Below are positions 50,766 through 63,063 of a DNA stretch of 64,000 nt, in pieces. The position numbers and the translations under genes were made by a program. The notes beneath the pieces are model-generated. The model did no database searches. It saw nothing but the letters and a program-made list of their open reading frames with translations, and was not told the DNA's origin. The DNA comes from Saccoglossus kowalevskii. Its lineage: Eukaryota; Hemichordata; Enteropneusta; Harrimaniidae. Positions within the stretch are counted from its first letter, which is position 1. The number at the start of each line of letters is the position of its first letter. The stretch lies in contig NW_003156737.1 in NCBI RefSeq assembly GCF_000003605.2, positions 568,489-632,488 of the forward strand, in the 5' to 3' direction.

Positions 50766-53700
50766 GGTAACAGCTACAAGTTATATTTGCCTAATATTGA
50801 TTTGCTATAAAATATAAATAATAAAAATCACAGTGGCAAATATCTATCGGACCGACGGATTAATTTGGATAGTATTGCTTGCCCTTTTTTGTGTGGTTGG
50901 GTCAATCAGTTGATCTGGCTGCACGTACGCCGGCATCACCTCACACCCCGTAGTGCCGGAACACATCGTTATTAACGACAGGAAATTGGTATGGATGAGT
51001 TCAGGCATTGTCATGTACGCCTTGTTAAATTGCCTCACTGATATTAAGTTGCATTGAGGTCTAGCCGTTACGCTTCGATTATTGACCCTCTCTAATAGAC
51101 TCCAATTATTTTGGCATTTTAAAAGTTCCGACAATAATTGATTGCCCTGAACGACGTCATTGTGTTATCTGCCGAGGGCGCTTGTCTGTTTTCTGTTTTT
51201 AAACAATATACGTTACTGCCAAATAAACTAGACTACATCACTAAGGCATCAAAATATAGAGGTGTATACGCCATGGGAAGTTTTACAATGGTCCTTCACG
51301 TTAAGTATTTTCAATTGCGAGTGATATATTTGAACACTGTCCATATAATGAATTCTACTTTATTTCTTTGTCGTTATTAAACTACGTGTAGATTTGTAAT
51401 TATTTTCAGACACACGTGTATCACCTAAACACGTGACAGTTCGCACATATTTGAACCAGCTGATATATTTACATTGGCGCCGAGCTATGTGTCACCTTGT
51501 TGAACATTCCATTGGTCGCACCCATACGTCTCGGTCAGTCCCGAAATAAACTCAAGTACCCGTGATGGGATTCTAACAAGCGCAAATGATTACGTTGTCC
51601 CTGGGTCCTAGTAATTATAGAGGTAATTCTTATGTTCAATAAACGCGTATGAAAACATCTATACTACCCATTCCTATTATAAACTCGTTAAGATATGAGT
51701 TAGTAGATTAAACAGATACGCATAATGATACATTCGAACACAAATATATAGGAAAACTCACTAAAATAAAATGTAGCTTAATTTACATGGTTTTTCTATC
51801 TTCTCCCTTCCCATCGCTTCTTCGTACGTCATTTGTCTTCATGTGGTTGTAAAAGTTTTAATCAATAAAAAAAGATTTGTTGGATATCAACTTCATCTTT
51901 TCCCCGTGAACGATATGTGCCTGTGCTAACCGATTAGGATATACTATTGTATAGCACAGTGTACAATCTAAAATACGTACTTACCGGCTGCCTGCTTCTG
52001 TTCCTCTTCTTGGTTAATTGTCAGACTTGGTGTTCTCTTTGCATTTATATCAATTAATTGGCGGCAGAAAAAAATAACCTACCGTATTTGGGTATACCTT
52101 CTACACTGTGTGATTAGCGTTCCCCGAAATCTGTTATTTTTTTTTTGTTATGATGGTGAACCCCGGAAGTCATGATTCAGGGGTGTAAAATTGTCCGTCA
52201 AACCGTGATGTAGTATTATTTATATAAGATTGGGTTTGCCTCGATATTACAAGGTTGCTCACCATTATGGTCAGTACACACCCATACTTAAATACATATT
52301 TCTTTAAGATATAAAATATTAAATAGGTGATGCATTTTGTGAAAGCCAATTTACGAGTTGACGAACGGGTGTTACTTTGCTCCGTCACGTCAAAGGAAGG
52401 AGGGCATTCCACTTTAAAGATGTAACTGTTCTATTTATAAATCTTTCGCAAATCATTCTTAGGTGTAGGGTGAAAACAGCAAAAGTTTCACTAATTTGTT
52501 GGCAGCACCATCCTGAGGTATATGGCTGCACTTGTTTTGAATTGTCATAAGTTTGAGCTTAAAGTGCTACATGGGGTAACTTCCGGTTCCGGTGATTACG
52601 TAATACAAAATATTCCCTGTCATGTGTGGTTCAAGTTATAATTAGTAAACAAGAAACTTTACTCTTTCTCATTTGATGCAGCAATATATGCACTTCAACA
52701 TCCATTGACATACTTGAATGGTAAGGACACGATTGTATGAGAGATGACGCCATTTTAGGAGCTCTGATCAATCTTTATTTATGTTTTCGTTCTACTTTCC
52801 GATTATACACAACAATTCCAACCGGAACGCCGAAAATAGGCTTCTCCACAAAGTCTGTTGCACCTCCAATCAAATGCAAAGTTATGAAAGGTTTTTTAAA
52901 TGACTCTGTGAGACACAGACGTGACGTAATTTTTTTCTCGCGGTGGAATTGTGCAATGACTGGTGAGTTGACTGTGGATGTTCCAAACCATAGTAGCATT
53001 CTCACCAACGTCAACATGAGCGTTTCAGTCGAGCGGTGAACACTGGTGTCGTTCCAAGGAACACTTAGAAATTATTATATCTTGGAATGAGGATAAAAGG
53101 CAAACGAGGAATATGGTAGATCATGCGCTGATATTCGTAAATATTTTTCGGTAACGGATAATCTCTAGTATAATGATAGAAAGAAGACTGAAAGCGATAG
53201 CGAGGCCAACAACATCTAATACATAATTGAACTGAGATTCACTATTCGAGAATCTACGTACAAAGATATCTAAAAAAATCAATATATAAGTAATAGGTTC
53301 TTGACACAACATCGGATATAGTACAATGATCACCAAATACAACTATGAACTACTCACAAAAATATAAATATTTTGCAGAAAGTATAATAAGATGAATTTA
53401 TATTTTTATTTATTTTTTTTCAAACTCTGGAAAGTGAATATTAAACTGTTATCGAATTAAAAATGTATTTTTTATGCGATTTAATACTAGATGTGAATGT
53501 AACATTTGCATTAAAAGTGTATTTCTGCATTGTTGATATAAAAAATGTAAGTTTTTGTTCATAATCATTTCGGACTTAAAACTTGTACAGTACATCAGAC
53601 GACATAGCACTGGTTCTTTCCTTATGTGACTGTGACTTCCATATGGACCCCCTAGTAACTCAAGAGCGGTGGTTGTCGCGCCACGTCGTGTTCGATATGG

Positions 53701-55507
53701 GACTCATAGCAATGTACACAAAACGTGTGAAATACATTGTTTGTTTAAACGAAATTCAAACACTGTTACAAGGTTGGTGGTAGTGGACACTCTTGCCGTG
53801 TTGCTGTCTGTCTGAAAGTTTGGGTACGTCCCAAACAAAAACAGTTGGTAATGTACTGACCTGCTCACTACACGTGCCGCTCGTTACAGTACTCAAATAC
53901 GATAAGGTCATATCTGAATGATGTCATAACGATGAGTATCAGTTCCGTTGCTCGGCATTGGTGACACAACTTCAGTTTATTGGAAGCTATCAAAGAGACA
54001 TGCGTAACTAAAATAGTGCTCAAACAAATGTAACGCGAATAGAATTCAGAATAAACCTTCTTCCCGTGTCAGGAGGTGTCAGGGAGTATACATTAGTACC
54101 GCAAAGTACGCCCTCATTTTCACCAAGACTAGTAACGGAGTTATTATGATTTGTGGGCAAGACAACGACAACAATGCAACGCGATATTTTCCGATAAAAA
54201 ATGCGTTAATTGACCTTTAGGAAATTGATCAATGCATTCCTTATTTGGAAACGTTGCGTCACGTTCACGTCATATTCGAACACTTTCTTTTGTTTACACC
54301 GGATACAGTAAGAATATAGCACGTGACTGAAATAGAACACGTCACTAAACGCAAACAATGGCACAGGCACGAACACTTATTGCTGGCAATTCGGACTGTT
54401 GTATCTCACAAAATTATTACTACACACAAAAAAGATGTTTAATAATAAGCATGTCACGAGAATACCACAAACATAAGTGTGCATTCATGCAATGGCAACG
54501 TACCGCCCTTGACATACTTATTCTTGTAAATATTCTTATTCTTGTATTCTTGTAGTATTCTTGTAATAACCTCGTAGTATGAATCACCGCTTCAAGGTCA
54601 GAGATATAGCCGCCCATTTTCGGGGAACCACATATACTATTAATTCCGTACACCGGAAAATTCGTACACAGAGTTACGGAGATGATTCAACTACTCGCTA
54701 CACATGACGTATTTGCCAAGTATGTGAGATAACAAGAATCGCTCGATGAACCCCTTTCCGTAGAATAAGGTATTCGAGAAAATTATACCTGAATTTCCAA
54801 GTATTTGTCGGAAATCTCTTTCCCGAGATAAATCTCCAAATAGAACCCTTTACTGAAATGCCGGGAATGGGCATACGACCAATAACAGTCCGGTACCGTA
54901 TACGAACATCATTAGTGTCCACGTGTTCCAGTCAGTTGATTGGTTAAGTATTCACAGGGACAGGTATACTTCTGGTTCGGAATCTAAACATTTCACCCGA
55001 ATACAAATAGTGAATCATGCACCGTTATAGATTATCAACATTCAAACTAATTTAGGCAATATGTTAATAGGAAGTTCGTACAGGTGTTAATAACTAAATT
55101 GTCGATATTGACATGTCAATGGAACAGTAGGTACAATATGAAGGGTAGATGGGATTAGATCATACACATTGTATACAGATGTTGATTTCGGGTCGAAATG
55201 CAATATTATGCTACGTTAAACAAAGATAAATGCATGAATTCATACATCACAAATACAACATGGTTTCATTATATTCGCAGTAAAATTTCGTGCAGTGTCA
55301 TTCATTTTTCTCACAATTTCGAAATTAAAAAAAAATACAGCTGTGTCGTTAAAGATGGCATGAGTTAGTGGGCTGAAAATTAATCCGCAAAATCAGCGAC
55401 CTCTTAATTTGTTAATAACAAAACTAAAAAGATAAGTCCACACCAACTGTGTTAGCGTGACAACTTTATTAATTAGACGTGGACCACTGGGATAGTTTGA
55501 ATACACA
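50766..55507. other. Intergenic between metalloproteinase and sulfotransferase
   Basis: Includes the unmarked promoter of the minus-strand metalloproteinase. A possible 5' UTR acceptor (TTTATATTTTATAG on the minus strand, about 50808-50821) lies 43 bases above its ATG. A 96-codon minus frame ends at 50844 and contains four cysteines but no domain I can name. At 52.77-53.02 kb, minus strand, a stretch reads weakly like part of an immunoglobulin V fold in two frames. A CTCF-like CCGAGGGCGC lies at 51172-51181. No gene can be supported. Confidence 0.5.
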
Positions 55508-55702
55508 ATGCACAGATGGAAACGTCGAGGACGTAATATTTGCCTTAAAATGAGAACAGTGTTCAAGTTCTTTATTGCCTTAGGGTGTGTATTAATTGGT
55601 ATTTCATTTTACCAGTATTCGTTAATATTAAACATGAACGACGTTGATAATCATGTTGGGAATGTATTTCAAGCAAAGCCACTTACGTTTAAGCCGAATC
55701 AT
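55508..55702 (+). CDS. Alternative first exon A of the Gal3ST-like sulfotransferase
   Basis: This exon encodes 65 residues: a basic cytoplasmic tail (MHRWKRRGRN), an uncleaved signal anchor (about residues 17-41, FKFFIALGCVLIGISF...) and a short stem. It ends at a strong phase-0 donor (AATCAT|GTAAGT). Its membrane segment and stem align with exon B at 56.66 kb: FK[F]ITALGCVLIGI-like core, then MN.V..HV.N.F.A. Because both end in phase 0, either can splice to the catalytic exon, giving about 384 residues from this one. No sulfotransferase exon lies between A and B, so A is more likely an alternative start than a separate gene. A dead duplicate exon remains possible. Confidence 0.6.
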
Positions 55703-56654
55703 GTAAGTATATTATAATGTTGCCTATCACAGAGTCCACGTGTTTAATATTTGGCATGCTACTGATTAACTCACTGATATGCATAACCGCAGTTAGAGAC
55801 ACGTAAAATCTCCCAACGTAAAATCCTACAGAAAATCAGTCAAAGGCGATAAAACATACCATAGTTTCATGGTAAATTAGTGTTTACTGTCGCTTGACTA
55901 TGCGATGGTGCATATCGACTTAGCATGTACAGCTGTAACTCTTTTCGTTTCATCTATTATTTTAGTGATGCGTTTTAATATAACATTTGGCGGCATCTGG
56001 TCTCCACTACTGGTAATAATATGAACTGTGACCGGTGTTGCATCGACGGTCTGTCTATTAACGCATATTAATATTTCATAAATATTTTCGTTCGTATAAA
56101 TTACTTTAGTTGTTCCGTAGTTGTTATATGTTGTACAGTTGTATTTATATTATGCGCGGTTGTCACGTGGTGTACTGTCATTATAAGTGTATGCGTCATT
56201 ATTATGTTATTTAAGCAGTGCAATTAACAAATGATACAATGTTCCTATGAAATACATCGTCATTACATGCTAATCGTTAAAATACGGGCATAAGTCATTA
56301 TATGTTGCGCACTTGTGAGTGTATGCTGTTCATACGTAACATGTTCTGCATGTTACTCAAATAATATGTTTACCGTGTATCAAATGGAGTTTATTGAGTT
56401 TATTGAGCAACCAAGTTTATAACCTTCCTTTCAGTGCTTACTCGTATAACCTTGACACATCAAACTCCAATATATTAAACATCTTAATATAAAAACTAGT
56501 TTCAATTTGGCATGAGATGAATGTCCCATCAAACTGATTATTGAATAATCTGTGGGAAACACATGTTTTGAATTACACGCGGATTAAGTAACTAGTTTAA
56601 ATATGAAATGTATAGACATGACACTCTCAATGCCGTTTTGCCAATTGTGTTGAC

Positions 56655-57697
56655 ATGATTAAAATGTTGAAGTTCATTACCGGTGTATTGTGCGTGTTAG
56701 TTGGTATTACTATATATTCCTTAATAGTATACATGAACCAAGTGCATAGCCATGTTCGAAATATGTTTGAAGCAATGCAATTCACTGACAATCATACGCA
56801 CGTAAGTACGATATATTGTCTAATTGGTAACAGTGGTCGCACACGAACGAAGGCAGGTTTAGCTAAGTACAATATAACTCGGCCTGTCAATGTTTAGACT
56901 TGTTTGGAGCTGCGTGGATACCTTGTGCGCGAAGGGGGTCTGCGTGAGTTTACTTCCGATCAGCAAGAAATATTTTACTATATCAGCTTCAGTTTTTTAC
57001 CGCCCATGTCGATTTTATATTGTACTAATCCAACATTAACTTAAAAGCTCACAATCCGTTCATAAAAAATAGAAAACGTGTTTTACATTCATCGACTCAC
57101 AGTGAATAAGGGCGAAATATCATTTATATCCCTATGGTAACCGTATGCGCCTTTAAAGGATATTTATTGGGGGGGTACACAATCAAGTATATTCAACTCA
57201 CGAAAAACAACTCATGTAAACAGGACTACCGGCTGTAAAATCGCCCCCTCTCTTTCTGTCACCAGCGCGGTCAGTAACATGTCACCCATGGAACAGACCC
57301 GGGGCAAATGATTACCCTCGTCTATAATGTATTATTATTGCTACTGCTAAATACAGTTGGTGCGATCCTTGTGAATGACGCGCAACCTGACGCTAAACCT
57401 AATTTAGAGACACTGTGTGGGTTATGAGTGTTTTTGTTATTTTCTTAAAATAAACATTGTGGCGTCATCACCAATATACCGCAACCTTGAATATAAATCC
57501 AATTTATTCAGGCCAGCTGTGACCTACTATCATTATCCATATTTGTTGTCGTTTTAATGTTGCAATTAATATACACGCAATTCAGTCTGTTATTGCTCTT
57601 GACCTTCAAATGTTAACTATAATAGTAGCAATGTGCAATATGAATAAGTAATCATTTAAATAATTTTCTTTTTTCGTGTTGTTGTTGTTATTGATGT

Positions 57698-57728
<31 letters not shown>

Positions 57729-58731
57729 AATGATATCACTTTAACATCATCTGTATCGTTATCAGTTCCAGAGTGAAGACAGAGGCACTTTGCAGATCAA
57801 CATGTCATTGCCTCAGTGTGAACCAGTGTCAAAGTTCATCTTCATCAAAACTTTGAAGACAGGCTCTAGCACAACAGGAAGTATACTATACCGATATGGA
57901 ATAACCAACAAACTAATAAGTCCTGTCTATCAAAAATGGATTCTTCCTGTTGAGAATGGTAATAATTTAGATATTATTGGATATAATAACTGTTCAAACT
58001 TCACTGGCTTTAACTATTTTTCCCATCACAGCAGACTAAACAGGTCTTTGATGGATGATGCGATACCCGGGGCCAAGTACTTCACTATTCTTCGATCTCC
58101 CTACACCCAGCTAGAATCTGTCTTTAGCTGGTTCAACTGTGGAAAAGAACTTTCTCATTTTTCCGATCCTTTCTTAGAGTATGTCCAACACAACCACGAG
58201 TTCCTTACGTCTAGAGATAATTGCTTTCACCAACAGAGGAATGGCCAAATGTGGTCTATGGGTTTTGACCAGGAGTTGCAAGAAAATGAAACCTATGTGC
58301 AGTTAAAAATTAAACAAATTGATCAGGAGGTGGATTTAGTCATGCTCCTTGAATACTATGATGAGTCATTGATTCTGTTGAAGAAACTTATGTGCTGGCG
58401 CGACGAAGATCTGATTTACTACAGTACAAATGTTCGGTCATCTAGGACTACTTTAACACCAGTCATCAGAGACACGATTCTGAAAAGAAACCGGGCTGAT
58501 ATTATGTTATATGAATATTTCAATAGTACGTTCTGGCAAAAGGTTAGGGATTATGATGGAAATTTTGAAATAGATCTACAACAATTCAGATCAAAAGTTA
58601 AACTTGCCTCGAACAGATGTTTACCAAGTGCGATCGAAGTAAAAGGAAGCTTTTGCTGGCAACTATATAATAACGTACCTCAATTGCGAAAGTATGCTAG
58701 GACACTCCAGTCAGAATGGCTGAACTGTTAG
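56655..58731 (+). CDS. Galactose 3-O-sulfotransferase family (Gal3ST-like) enzyme
   Basis: A predicted type II Golgi membrane enzyme that transfers sulfate from PAPS to galactose residues of glycolipids or glycoproteins. Exon B (56655-56801) gives a 49-residue start with a signal anchor (about residues 5-27) and stem, ending at the phase-0 donor ACGCAC|GTAAGT. The catalytic exon starts at 57772 after TTCCAG, or at 57766 after ATCAG; both are phase 0 and differ by two codons. It runs to the stop at 58729-58731, for about 368 residues. PAPS-binding motifs are clear: FIKTLKTGSST early in the catalytic exon (5'-phosphosulfate loop, with the family's KTxKTxSST form) and FTILRSPYTQLESVFSWF (3'-phosphate binding). 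Several NxS/T sequons and cysteines suit a lumenal domain. The protein ends SEWLNC. The exact acceptor sugar cannot be read from sequence. Confidence 0.92.
57677..57735. repeat. Imperfect trinucleotide/hexanucleotide repeat (GTT, GATTAT, GAT)
   Basis: A GTT run passes into GATTAT and GAT units, ending about 30 bases before the sulfotransferase catalytic-exon acceptor. The repeat may affect the polypyrimidine tract of that acceptor. Confidence 0.85.
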
Positions 58732-61273
58732 ATTAGTCAGTTAATGCCAGCTGTAATAAGGAAATTTGACATTCCTAATGTTTCTATGTGTCTTTCAAGT
58801 GAAGAGGAGAGCTATTCACATTGCCCTGCAAATATACTATAGTTTTATGATACTTTTACGGACACTTCGCTTAATCATGAATGCATACCCCTATCATAGC
58901 CTTACGTGGGCAGTTCTTGAAGGAATTACACTGTGAATGTACATGAATTAAGCAAGTACTTTCTTGTTCTCATATCCTCACCATGAGAAGCGTGTGCAAA
59001 CTAATCTCTATAAATCATAAACACATGTGGTGATCAGATTAACCTTTACATAGACTAATGATTGTACTAAAGATTGGTTGAGTATATCGTTCATGAGTTC
59101 GATGGTCGCGTGCTGTACTGTACTGTACATGCACAATAGTATGCGCGTCTTACTGTTATAAATGGTGGTACTCCATGACTGGCTGATATGGAATACAATT
59201 AGTATCTATAATGAATTTGAATTATAGCGACGTACTTAGGTCACCATTATTATTTTGTGATGAATGCAAAACTACCACATAACAATAATACATGTTGATT
59301 TCAGTTTATTTAACGTGTTTCAATCAACTCGACATTCTACAGCAATATATATAAGCCTGGTAGTGTTGGAGATTTGTACATACAATGAAACAATTAAGAG
59401 TGTATGGTATCAATAGATTCACAATTTTTTAGAAAGTGAGGTGAAAGATTATAATCTCCCGTGGCTAAGAGCCGATGTGGGATCATTACTGGCGAGACTT
59501 ATATGTGTGTTATGTGTTGACGGCATTAGTACTTGTAGCTCTGGCTAAACTAACACACTTAAACTATTTTATTGTCTAATTCATACAATTTCAAATCGTG
59601 TTCAATTCGAGATTAACGCCTACCTCATGTATTTATACTAAATGTCCTGTTTTTGAGTATGTTTTCTCAAACTATAGTCTACTCCATTTGGGAATGGTCT
59701 TCCTTCGCATTGCGAATTTGGAAATTGTGCCAGGGCTTACTGAATGCCTTCATATTTATGAGAAATGCGCCAAAATATATATATCTGGGTAATTTGATCG
59801 GTTTGTTTTAAATCAGGTTGGACTTTATGTCTAAAAAAGTCCACCCACTCGGGCTTTGTCCAAAACTTGAAAATACAAAGGATATTTGTATAAGGAATAT
59901 TAGTTACTTTCAGTCATACAACCAACAATATAATTTGTTGTGTCTTCCTTAATGTTGTAATGCAGTAGGTGTTACTTAAATTACACACGAGCAATTGTCA
60001 TTTAATATCTGAAAATAGCCTTCACAAGTAGTCAACCTTAATTAGCACAATGCTTGATTGTAAAGATGCAACATAACTGTAATAATAGAAGGACTAAATT
60101 CATTTAGTTATAAAATGTTTTGAAAAATCACACACAAACTTGAATAATGTAGTTTTTTGTTAGAAAATATGTTGAGGGTTGTTCGAACAACTTAAATGGT
60201 AAAACCCTCCCAAACTTATTGTCCTATACGTATTTTTGTGTAGACTGTGTTTGTTTTATGTCACATGACATGAATAAACCGATGCGATAAAGGATCAACA
60301 TGTCGAATACATACTCTAATAACATTTCCGTTAACAATCGTAAATAATACGTAATGAAGTAAAAAATGAGTATTGTTTGTTTCTTCTAATTATTATTTCC
60401 GTCATTTCTAAAATAGTAACTATTTCTTCAAAATTGTAAGTGCCATTGTGAAGTCACATACGATTTTCGGATGGTGTTCTTAAAAATACAGGCCACATTC
60501 TGGCGATATCAAAATACGACTTAGAAGCCAATATTTTCTAACAACAAACACATTCTGAAATCAAAAATCAGGGAAAACAGCATTTTGTGAATCTGTACTT
60601 TCTGCACTTGCTAAGCAGTTGGATAAATGATAACAAATTCAAAACATTGCCATGAAAGGGAGATGTTACTTTTTTTATATTTTAACCACAGTCTTTCTAT
60701 CCCCTGTCTGGAACCGCCTATCGTTTAAGGCGTCAATCAGCTGGCTTAGTAGGACAACGCTCGTAATGACAATCCGCGAAGTGTGGTGACTTTGTTTGGT
60801 TATACGGTCAAAGTGGTTTGGTTGTGATTTTAATGATTGTTGGCAAGAATGAAAAACATTTTACAAATAAGTTTCAATTTTGACAGTAAATATCAGTATT
60901 CTGCGTGAGGTTTTGATGGAATAAATTGGTTTGTCTTGCATATTGTTCATTACGTACAGTTTTCCAATATTTATGTTAATGTTTATATTATATTTTAATG
61001 AATAAAGTAACAAGAACGATTGTGTGCTTTTCATTCTGTACGTGGTCCACTACAATTTCCCAAAGTTTCTGCCCCAATAACGTGTGAATGGCGTAACTCG
61101 GTCATAAACACTATATTTAGTGGTTAGAGCAACCCATTTCAAAATTCTTAAGGTAGTTTAATTGCATTTTTAATATTAAATAGTTTACTAAATCATTTAT
61201 CAAATACCTTTTGTGTTTATTGTCGGTATATTGAAACTACATCGACGCTCAAGTTATATGCAATTCGAGATAG
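58732..61273. other. Sulfotransferase 3' flank, no further gene seen
   Basis: AATAAA signals occur at 60273-60278 and 61001-61006. The second is followed within 20 bases by a TG-rich stretch (TTGTGTGCTTTT), which suits a cleavage site, but it lies 2.3 kb past the stop codon. A 64-codon plus-strand frame at 59.60 kb has no motif. Confidence 0.45.
61001..61006 (+). terminator. Possible polyadenylation signal for the sulfotransferase
   Basis: AATAAA followed about 14 bases on by a TGTGTGCTTTT downstream element. The spacing from the stop codon implies a 2.3-kb 3' UTR, so the earlier AATAAA at 60273 is an alternative. Confidence 0.3.
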
Positions 61274-61633
61274 ATTGACAACGCGGCAGTCATTGTGTCT
61301 AATTTTTCTAACTATCGATTCTTTGGCACTAACGTACGTATTGGTGATGAAACCACCTGCAGAGTGAAAAAAGACAAATTAGCGAAAAGTCTTGACAAAA
61401 CAAAAACAGTTGAACCAACTTCTCGAGTCGTTAATGAATGACACGCTCGCGTACCTATTTGGCAACAAGTACGACAGCACAGTCAAGAAAATGTGGTAAG
61501 AATAAACCACTACTTATCCAGGACTTGGCAACAACAAAAATATGATCTTTCGGTTCCTTCTGACGAAAACGAACTGTTCACAGGCAGAGACACAAAGCAC
61601 ATTATTCGTATAACTAACAACGCCCAAAACTAG
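61274..61633 (+). pseudogene. Interrupted orphan reading frame
   Basis: One frame stays open for 55 codons from 61274, meets a single TGA at 61439-61441, then stays open for 63 more codons to a TAG at 61631-61633. The second half reads like genuine protein (for example VPIWQQVRQHSQENVVRIN and SVPSDENELFTGRDT). It is more polar and less AT-driven than surrounding chance frames. The TGA could derive from a tryptophan codon. I do not recognise the family. It may be a pseudogene, the last exon of a broken gene, or a mobile-element remnant. Confidence 0.4.
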
Positions 61634-63063
61634 AACAAAAAAAGGCATGGCCAATGTAAGAACACTGAAGAAACTAATCATGTCATGTCCCGTGTATGAT
61701 CAGAACTGAGCAGTAAGTTGTGCTGACTACTTGCTTTATTTATTTGCTCATGATCATCTTCTTAAGTGAATCCAGTGTCTGTATTCATGTTGTTATTCTG
61801 ACTCCCTTAAACACTTTGAAATATTATGTATTCTAGTTATTTTGTTTGTTTCATGTTGAACTGTGATCATGAACCCCATTTATCGATGTACTGTATTGCA
61901 CAAAATAAATATTCAACTTTTTTGCACAAATCGTGGGCTGGTTAAGAAAACTCTGATTGCTTGGTTCGCGGCAAGTAACGATAAATTAATGATGCTGATG
62001 GAAATCCTGCTTCCATGGTTTATCTTCTATATGGCCGAATCAAATGAGTGGTCTACTTCACCATTAGCTTTCGGCAGGTATTTTCTAGACTTTGAAACCC
62101 ATTACTAGGTCTAAACGTTCAATATTGAGCTAGTGTAATGAGGTCTGGTGGGAGACTTGATTTCTTTAGGTACCGGTATAACTAGTGCTGCAACATCTTG
62201 TCTAGCTTCGGTATCACTACAAAGAAGATCTTGACTTGATGATTCCCGAAGGAAAAGAACCACAAAAATGTTGGCATTTGGATATGGTGGCCATGAGTTA
62301 TTTTTAACATTTATAGTGTTATAGATAATTGTGTGGTTGTATGACTGTGAATGCAGACTCCATATCGCAATGCATATAAGTGATTTTGAGCTTGGATTAT
62401 TGAATATCATCTCTAATTACCTGTGATCATTAAACTGATTGTCATATGTTCACATCTCTAAACTAGTTCTAATGGTGTCAATGCTTTATTCGCATATGCC
62501 CCATTACAAGCTGGACTAGTACGTGTGTCTCATTGGTCTAGTATGGAACCTAAACGCACAGGAATATCATCTGCTGCTTCACTTGTCTTAATTAGTGGAC
62601 TGGCTTTACAGATAGTAAATGATTTTGAGCGGATAGTAAATATTTATTTTTTGAGCGGATCTGGTGATTACGTTACTGTAGAACTTTTTGCTGAATAACA
62701 CATCTCTGTGTTATTCAGTGCGATGTTCTTCTCATAGATTCTCTTGAGCACTGCTTATATTCACTCACTCACTTTAATAGATGGATTGAGCGAGCTTGTG
62801 TGAGCCATTCCTACCTGTTCCGGATTATTTGGTTTTGGACTGATATTATCGGTGACACCCATGGTATACGCTCTCTGCCTTTTCAATAATATCTAGATCT
62901 TTCAATCATGTTATTCCTTTCTCAACTTACGTGGAATTTTATTTTATGCACTATTTTTTTCACGCTGTAGTTAACATCAACACATTCTACTACGAGATTG
63001 TCTGCCCTTGGTTTATGTGTTACTGATAGTGAACACCATGGTAAATATATTCTCTTTTCGATA
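61634..63063. other. No supported gene
   Basis: AT-rich sequence. An imperfect tandem duplication lies at about 62611-62658 (GATAGTAAAT ... TTTTGAGCGGAT, twice). A perfect 12-base hairpin lies at 62691-62718. A 99-codon minus frame at 62.11-62.41 kb has no motif. Confidence 0.5.
62691..62718. repeat. Perfect 12-base stem, 4-base loop hairpin
   Basis: CTGAATAACACA, loop TCTC, TGTGTTATTCAG. An exact inverted repeat just after a small tandem duplication. Function unknown. Confidence 0.85.

Noticed and set aside
55508-55717. Exon A as a separate small membrane protein gene
   Set aside because: The frame runs only four codons past a strong donor before stopping, and its homology to exon B plus matching phase point to an alternative first exon.
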